NCBI GenBank assembly: GCA_963678705.1 | Contig: OY783203.1 | Location: 41,354,347 to 41,418,346 of the forward strand | Reading direction: 5' to 3' | Origin: Panorpa germanica | Lineage: Eukaryota > Arthropoda > Insecta > Mecoptera > Panorpidae | DNA: 64,000 nt | Shown here: piece by piece, positions 61,420 through 64,000 of the stretch | How positions within the stretch are numbered: position 1 is the first letter of the stretch | Layout: each line of letters starts with the position of its first letter | Notes under the pieces: model-generated | Told to the model about the DNA's origin: nothing | What the model saw: the letters and a program-made list of their open reading frames with translations, nothing else | Database searches by the model: none | Position numbers and translations under genes: made by a program

Positions 61420-63380
61420 ACAGGATAAAACTTGAAACATTTTCAATTTGACAGAACTATTAAGTTTTCATTTGAGGCTTCGCATAACTTGCAGCCGGCA
61501 CTGTGCACTGTTCAGTTCAGAACTTTTTCAAAAGTAATAATAAACAAACAGTAAAATGCGAAGTAAACACACGTACATAATACGAGAATTGCTTTGAACA
61601 AAATCTTTTCATAAATATTCCAAAAATATTCTTACAGAATTAGTTTTGAAATAATTACACGGTGAATAAACAGAGAGCACAGCAAAAATATAGCAAATTA
61701 AGTAAATGAATTGATCCGCGTTCCCTCCTATCACCCCTCCACAACCCTGCGTGACCACCGCCGCCTTTTTAATTCCCGATGTGGTAACTTCATTGATGGT
61801 CATACGAGTATATTAACAGATAATTGACCTCATTGCTCTTTTTCCATTAATTAACTTTAATCTGTGTTTACTGGCTGTATATTTAGGGCTCTCTCACACT
61901 GCAACCGTTTTCTAACGATTTGCGACTTTTACAGTAGGGTGTAGTCGCATTAGCACAGTTTATAATTAGAGTAAGTTTACTTTTATAAGTATAAAATAAT
62001 TATTCTATGAATAGACACTTATTTGTACCGGACCGAGGGACCAGTAGTGGAGATATCTTTGCTTCCGTGACTAACTTTTAAAAGATTGTCCGTTTTTCTT
62101 CTATAGAAATTCTCTTCTGGGACTATTTGGGACCACAATAAAAAAGGAAACACTTACTTTAAAAAGTAAGTGCAAAAGGATTGCAACATTTTTTGTTTTG
62201 AGTAAAGACAGAGATAGGATCTTGAAAACAGTTAGTTGAATTGTCATTGGATAGAAAAAAAAAAATAAGAAAAAAGAAGGTCAATTTGATGTTTTCTGAA
62301 TGGCATAATTTCCATGTTGCGGGCCTGGCAAAGCTACTATTTACATTTCGCCATAATATTACTATCAACAGCTTTTTTTAATAATAGCAATCATTTTTCA
62401 TTCAAATCTATTTTAAAGCGTCTTAAACAGGAGTACTATTTTTGTTATTTTTTTCTATTTTTATTATGTTATTTTTATTTCTTGAATAATTCTAATAAAT
62501 AATTCACAAAAACTCGTTGTGCATACCATTTATGTTTTATTAGAAAAAGAACCGAAGACTAAAACCAGTTATATATTTAAATTTTAAATTTGACCTTTTC
62601 AATGTCATTGATAAAATTCTTTAAAAAGAAATATTAATAAATATAGAATTAAATTAGTTAAAAATACCTATAAAATAAATTTATTTTATTTAAATTTATT
62701 CAAATTCTATTACAAAATGCAGTGGCGTAGGAACTCATGTATTTTAACTCCTTAGTTGTAACACAATTCTATCTTCAGTGCAGACCGATCTGAGGAACAT
62801 GCGAGAGATGCGCTGGCATATGACGCCAAAATAATCGGGACACTTAAGTGTGAAAAAGGGTGCTTGCAGTAAATTTGTTTTACTAAGTATATTACTTTAA
62901 GGAAGAGGGACATCCGGTGAATCTATTAAATATAGTGAAAAGGGCGCCAAATTATCATATCGCATCTAAAATATATTTCTCTTGAACCGACCCTGCTTCA
63001 GTGCTAAAACCAAAATTAGTGTGTGACTCAATAATGCATTACCCTTTACAAATAAAATATTTGCAATTATATATTTTATTTACCTTTAGTAGAAATAAAA
63101 ACTTAATAGTGGTGGATTTACAATATCCTTGTTACTTATTTGTTTTTAAAGGACCCTTCCATAGTCTTTAATTGAAAAATATTAAAAGAAAGTAATTTAT
63201 ATACGAATTACTAAAGTAATCAACCATTTCAATTCAGTGCCCAACGATGAATGTCTTACAAATTGGGTAACTGGTTGATAAGACTAAAAATTAATACAAC
63301 ATTACGCCTGGGTTGGTTGCAACACATTAACCACAATGTTTTTTGTGTTGCGAGCTAATCAGAGGTAACTGAAAATTGAT
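61420..63380. other. AT-rich non-coding DNA
   Basis: A 10-bp inverted repeat CACTTACTTT-AA-AAAGTAAGTG stands at 62151-62172. A MITE-like start GGCTCTCTCACACTGCAACC at about 61888 lacks a partner end. No gene is recognised. Confidence 0.35.
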
Positions 63381-63384
63381 TTTT

Positions 63385-63612
63385 AATTTATTTAACGTCA
63401 GCCTATATTCGATGTGGCCTCCTTCTATCAATTTGGCAGTCGTTGGAGTCGTTGTGTCATATAAGTATGAAATACCGATGCCTACCTTATTAGTATTATG
63501 AATGTGATACTTACCACATAATCAAATTAATTTTAATAACAACCAAACCCAAAATTATAGCACTTATCCGGGAATCTAACCCAAAGAATCTGGAGAGTCT
63601 GCAATATCTTTT
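63385..63612 (-). repeat. tRNA-derived SINE, near full length, diverged
   Basis: The tail ATTTAACGTCAGCCTATATTCG and GGCCTCCTTCTATC, the middle AATCAAATTAATTTTAATAACAACC and the head complement CCGGGAATCTAACCC are in the expected order. Confidence 0.75.
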
Positions 63613-63619
63613 ATGCCTT

Positions 63620-64000
63620 TGAATAAAATTAATCGATTTTATTTAACAAGTGTAAATTATGTAGAATGTAATATGTAAAAAAAAAGATATTTATATTTAA
63701 GAAGCACTAGGCACTTAAACGGATGTAGGTCCTATGTAAAATAAGTGAATTATATTCCTTTAGTTATTAATTATATTTAAATATTGATTTGTCTAAATAA
63801 TTAACATGTGTTCTTTATTGAATGTGCCTTAAATAATTAACATATGTTCTAATAAAATTTATCTAATATATTAAAAACAAGTAAGAAAACATTTTAAATT
63901 GTGCGCCATTTATTTGCCTTTGAATCTGAGATTTGACAGCTGTCATTGCGTTCAAAATATTAAATTAAATTGGAACACAATAATAGTTAACAACGAAGGA
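63620..64000. other. AT-rich non-coding DNA at the window edge
   Basis: Contains a short direct duplication of TAAATAATTAACATGTGTTC (63795 and about 63832). No gene is visible. Confidence 0.4.

Overview
The window looks like insect (arthropod) nuclear DNA. It is very AT-rich, has no bacterial-style gene packing, and is crowded with decayed mariner/hAT/Harbinger-type DNA transposons, LINE remnants and a tRNA-derived SINE. GT-AG splice signals frame the few coding segments, and two candidate start sites carry arthropod-type TCAGT/ACAGT initiators. I cannot name the order or species.

Only one protein-coding segment is securely identifiable: the first coding exon of a monocarboxylate-transporter-like (SLC16) membrane protein on the minus strand (1204-1621). 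It has a clean splice acceptor just upstream of the ATG and a clean donor at its 3' end. The rest of the protein lies beyond the left edge of the window. Two candidate 5' untranslated exons of the same gene are visible to the right (about 2566-2714 and 6351-6449). Positions 1639 to about 6350 are therefore probably 5' intron. A second, unrecognised coding-like exon lies on the plus strand at 16042-16113, bounded by good splice sites. A TATA + initiator core promoter on the plus strand (18890-18921) has no identifiable gene attached.

Everything else is intron or intergenic DNA dominated by mobile-element relics. These include: more than 20 fragments of one tRNA-derived SINE spread from 1.8 to 63.6 kb; three internally deleted mariner copies (17.6, 27.1 and 50.5 kb); a non-autonomous hAT with an 8-bp target duplication (26.2 kb); a Harbinger-like MITE (16.5 kb); several other terminal-inverted-repeat families (2.9, 13.8, 14.2, 30.4, 37.0, 45.8 and 58.1 kb); a near-perfect 488-bp foldback hairpin (22.3 kb); an 80-bp-period satellite fragment inverted around a SINE (42.2-42.8 kb); and LINE remnants (20.2 kb, possibly 24.4, 40.9 and 49.6 kb).

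I found no operon, CRISPR array, intact transposase, rRNA gene or convincing functional tRNA gene. Nothing in the window makes a good case for a new multi-gene system. The most useful leads are the orphan exon, the orphan promoter, the hairpin and the repeat families.
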